Source: Clostridiaceae bacterium UBA5444 (GTDB lineage: Bacteria > Bacillota > Clostridia > Clostridiales > Oxobacteraceae). Taken from it: DNA of 15,405 bases. The stretch spans positions 2,008-17,412 of the forward strand of contig DIRE01000078.1 of NCBI GenBank assembly GCA_002426575.1, given 5' to 3'. Made by a program: the position numbers and the translations under genes. The notes below the pieces were generated by a model. That model saw only the letters and a list, made by a program, of their open reading frames with translations, made no database searches and was not told the DNA's origin. Shown here in pieces: positions 14,481 to 15,405 of the stretch; the stretch's first letter is position 1, and each line of letters starts with the position of its first letter.

Positions 14481-14497
14481 GACGGCCCCTGGCCGTC
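14481..14497. other. GC-rich perfect hairpin within the composite repeat
   Basis: GACGGCC (14481-14487) pairs with GGCCGTC (14491-14497) around CCT. This is clearly richer in G+C than its surroundings. A TTTTTT run occurs 15 bases later (14513-14518), too far away for a usual terminator. Confidence 0.65.
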
Positions 14498-14530
14498 AAA
14501 CTGCGACTAATGTTTTTTAGAGGGTTTTGG

Positions 14531-14595
14531 TCATTCTGAGTGTTAGCGAAGAATCTCAACCCAAACTGTCATTCTGAGCGTTAGCGAAGAATCTC
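14531..14595. repeat. Two 27-bp direct repeats with one mismatch
   Basis: The units at 14531-14557 and 14569-14595 begin TCATTCTGAG and end GCGAAGAATCTC, differing only at the eleventh base (T versus C). Their period is 38 bp. GGGTT, AACCC and GGGTT sequences flank the units alternately, so each copy can be enclosed in a short hairpin. From memory, sequences of the TCATTCTGAGCGAAGCGAAG type occur as dispersed intergenic repeats in many bacterial genomes. Confidence 0.8.
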
Positions 14596-14673
14596 GGGTT
14601 TTAATTGTGAACTGTGAACTGTGAATTGTGAATTGGTAGTGAATTGGTAGTGAATTTTGAACGGAGTGAAAAA

Positions 14674-15396
14674 ATGAAAGAACGCATAGACATAGTTCCT
14701 GGAACAAATTACAAGATAATACAAAATAAGAGCAACTTCTCCTATGGAACTGATGCCATTTTTTTATCTGACTTTACTAAACCAAAAGGGTTGATAATGG
14801 ACCTTGGTACAGGTACTGGCATCATTCCTCTAAGATTAATCGATAAAGGCAGTATAGACACGATATATGGTGTTGAGATACAGGAAGAAGTTGTAAACCT
14901 TGCCCAAATGAGTATTGAATTAAATGGACTTGAAGATAAAATAAAAATCTTACATATGGATATAAAAGAGCTGAACAAAAAATTTGGTAAAAATACCTTT
15001 GATGTCGTAACAACAAATCCTCCGTATATGAAAACAGGTGGAGCTATTATAAATGCCGATGAAAATTTCGCTATATCCAGACATGAAATAGCCTGCAACC
15101 TTGAGGATATAGTAAAAACGGCTAACTACCTTCTAAAGCCATTAGGAAAATTCTATATGGTACATAGACCAGATAGGCTTGTGGATATATTATATACTAT
15201 GAGACAATATAAAATAGAACCAAAATACATAAGATTTGTTCAGCCAAAGATAAACAAAAAACCAAATCTATTACTTATTGAAGGATTAAAAGATGGGAAA
15301 AAAGATTTAAAATTCTATGACCCATTAATAGTGTATAATGAAGATGGAACCTATACAGATGAGATATATAAGATTTATAATATAGTTAAGAACTAA
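14674..15396 (+). CDS. trmN6: tRNA1(Val) (adenine37-N6)-methyltransferase family protein (YabB/TrmN6-like)
   Basis: A 240-residue SAM-dependent methyltransferase that in E. coli adds a methyl group to N6 of A37 in tRNA-Val. Visible features are the entry segment FSYGTDAIFLSDF (22-34), the SAM-binding motif I MDLGTGTGIIPLRL (42-55), the acidic residue in GVEIQ (66-70), and the catalytic NPPYMKTGG (115-123). The C-terminal end is complete. ATG 14674 is chosen with GGAGTGA (14663-14669) as ribosome binding site. TTG and GTG codons upstream in frame (from 14644) lie at the edge of the repeat array and would only add about ten residues. In B. subtilis yabB lies in the same cluster. Its own promoter is not obvious. 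The window ends 9 bp after its stop. Confidence 0.93.
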   Translation: MKERIDIVPGTNYKIIQNKSNFSYGTDAIFLSDFTKPKGLIMDLGTGTGIIPLRLIDKGSIDTIYGVEIQEEVVNLAQMSIELNGLEDKIKILHMDIKELNKKFGKNTFDVVTTNPPYMKTGGAIINADENFAISRHEIACNLEDIVKTANYLLKPLGKFYMVHRPDRLVDILYTMRQYKIEPKYIRFVQPKINKKPNLLLIEGLKDGKKDLKFYDPLIVYNEDGTYTDEIYKIYNIVKN

Positions 15397-15405
15397 GAGT
15401 TAAGA

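Larger units (their letters stand above)
14452..14651. repeat. Composite intergenic repeat element with inverted heptamer arrays
   Basis: Left end: three heptamers of the form AATTCAC/AGTTCAC/AATGCAC (14454-14474) plus a partial fourth. Right end: four heptamers in opposite orientation, GTGAACT twice and GTGAATT twice (14607-14634), then two tandem 11-mers GAATTGGTAGT (14630-14640 and 14641-14651). A 13-bp perfect inverted match joins 14452-14464 with 14603-14615. Between them are a GC-rich hairpin and two 27-bp direct repeats. No coding region is supported. The layout resembles a miniature non-autonomous or hairpin-forming dispersed repeat. The right edge lies only 22 bp from the trmN6 start codon. 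Confidence 0.75.

Noticed and set aside
14452..14651. Possible CRISPR array
   Set aside because: Only two 27-bp units with an 11-12 bp gap are present, the other repeats are heptamers, spacers are absent and no cas gene is nearby.
14742..15098. 118-codon open frame on the minus strand
   Set aside because: It is antisense to the methyltransferase gene trmN6 and lacks a start signal.

Overview
The window looks like chromosomal DNA from a low-GC, endospore-forming, anaerobic Firmicute of the Clostridia. Supporting signs are strong A+T bias, AGGAGG-type ribosome binding sites before almost every gene, two alpha/beta-type small acid-soluble spore proteins, the sporulation sigma-factor inhibitor Gin, a clostridial 2[4Fe-4S] ferredoxin, a rubredoxin and a RicT homologue. 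The exact genus cannot be read from the sequence.

Left part (1-5000): the 3' part of a tRNA-Lys with its terminator, then an EamA-family exporter and a THUMP-domain RNA methyltransferase. A strong vegetative promoter follows, leading into a phasin-like coiled-coil protein and an ABC1/UbiB-family kinase-like membrane protein that are separated only by a terminator-like hairpin, and then a LysE-type exporter.

Middle part (5000-8900): two closely related spore-protein genes, each with its own leader and terminator, then an AI-2E-family membrane transporter. On the opposite strand lie an M20D-type amidohydrolase gene and a small gene of unknown function.

Right part (8900-15405): a cluster whose order resembles the Bacillus subtilis csfB-yaaO-tmk-yaaQ-holB-yaaT-yabB region as I remember it: gin, a YaaO-like Orn/Lys/Arg decarboxylase, tmk, the c-di-AMP receptor darA, holB (DNA polymerase III delta'), ricT and trmN6. 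It joins nucleotide supply, replication, second-messenger sensing, mRNA processing, tRNA modification and sporulation control. xpaC/yaaN, yaaR and yabA are not seen. A rubredoxin on the minus strand lies between gin and the decarboxylase, and a monocistronic ferredoxin lies between ricT and trmN6. Between ferredoxin and trmN6 is a 200-bp composite repeat with inverted heptamer arrays at both ends, a GC-rich hairpin and two near-identical 27-bp direct repeats.

No CRISPR array, transposase, phage gene or obvious defence system is present. The most interesting material is non-coding: the composite repeat, the spore-gene leader with a possible masked ribosome binding site, the hairpin between the phasin-like and UbiB genes, and sporulation-type promoter candidates.
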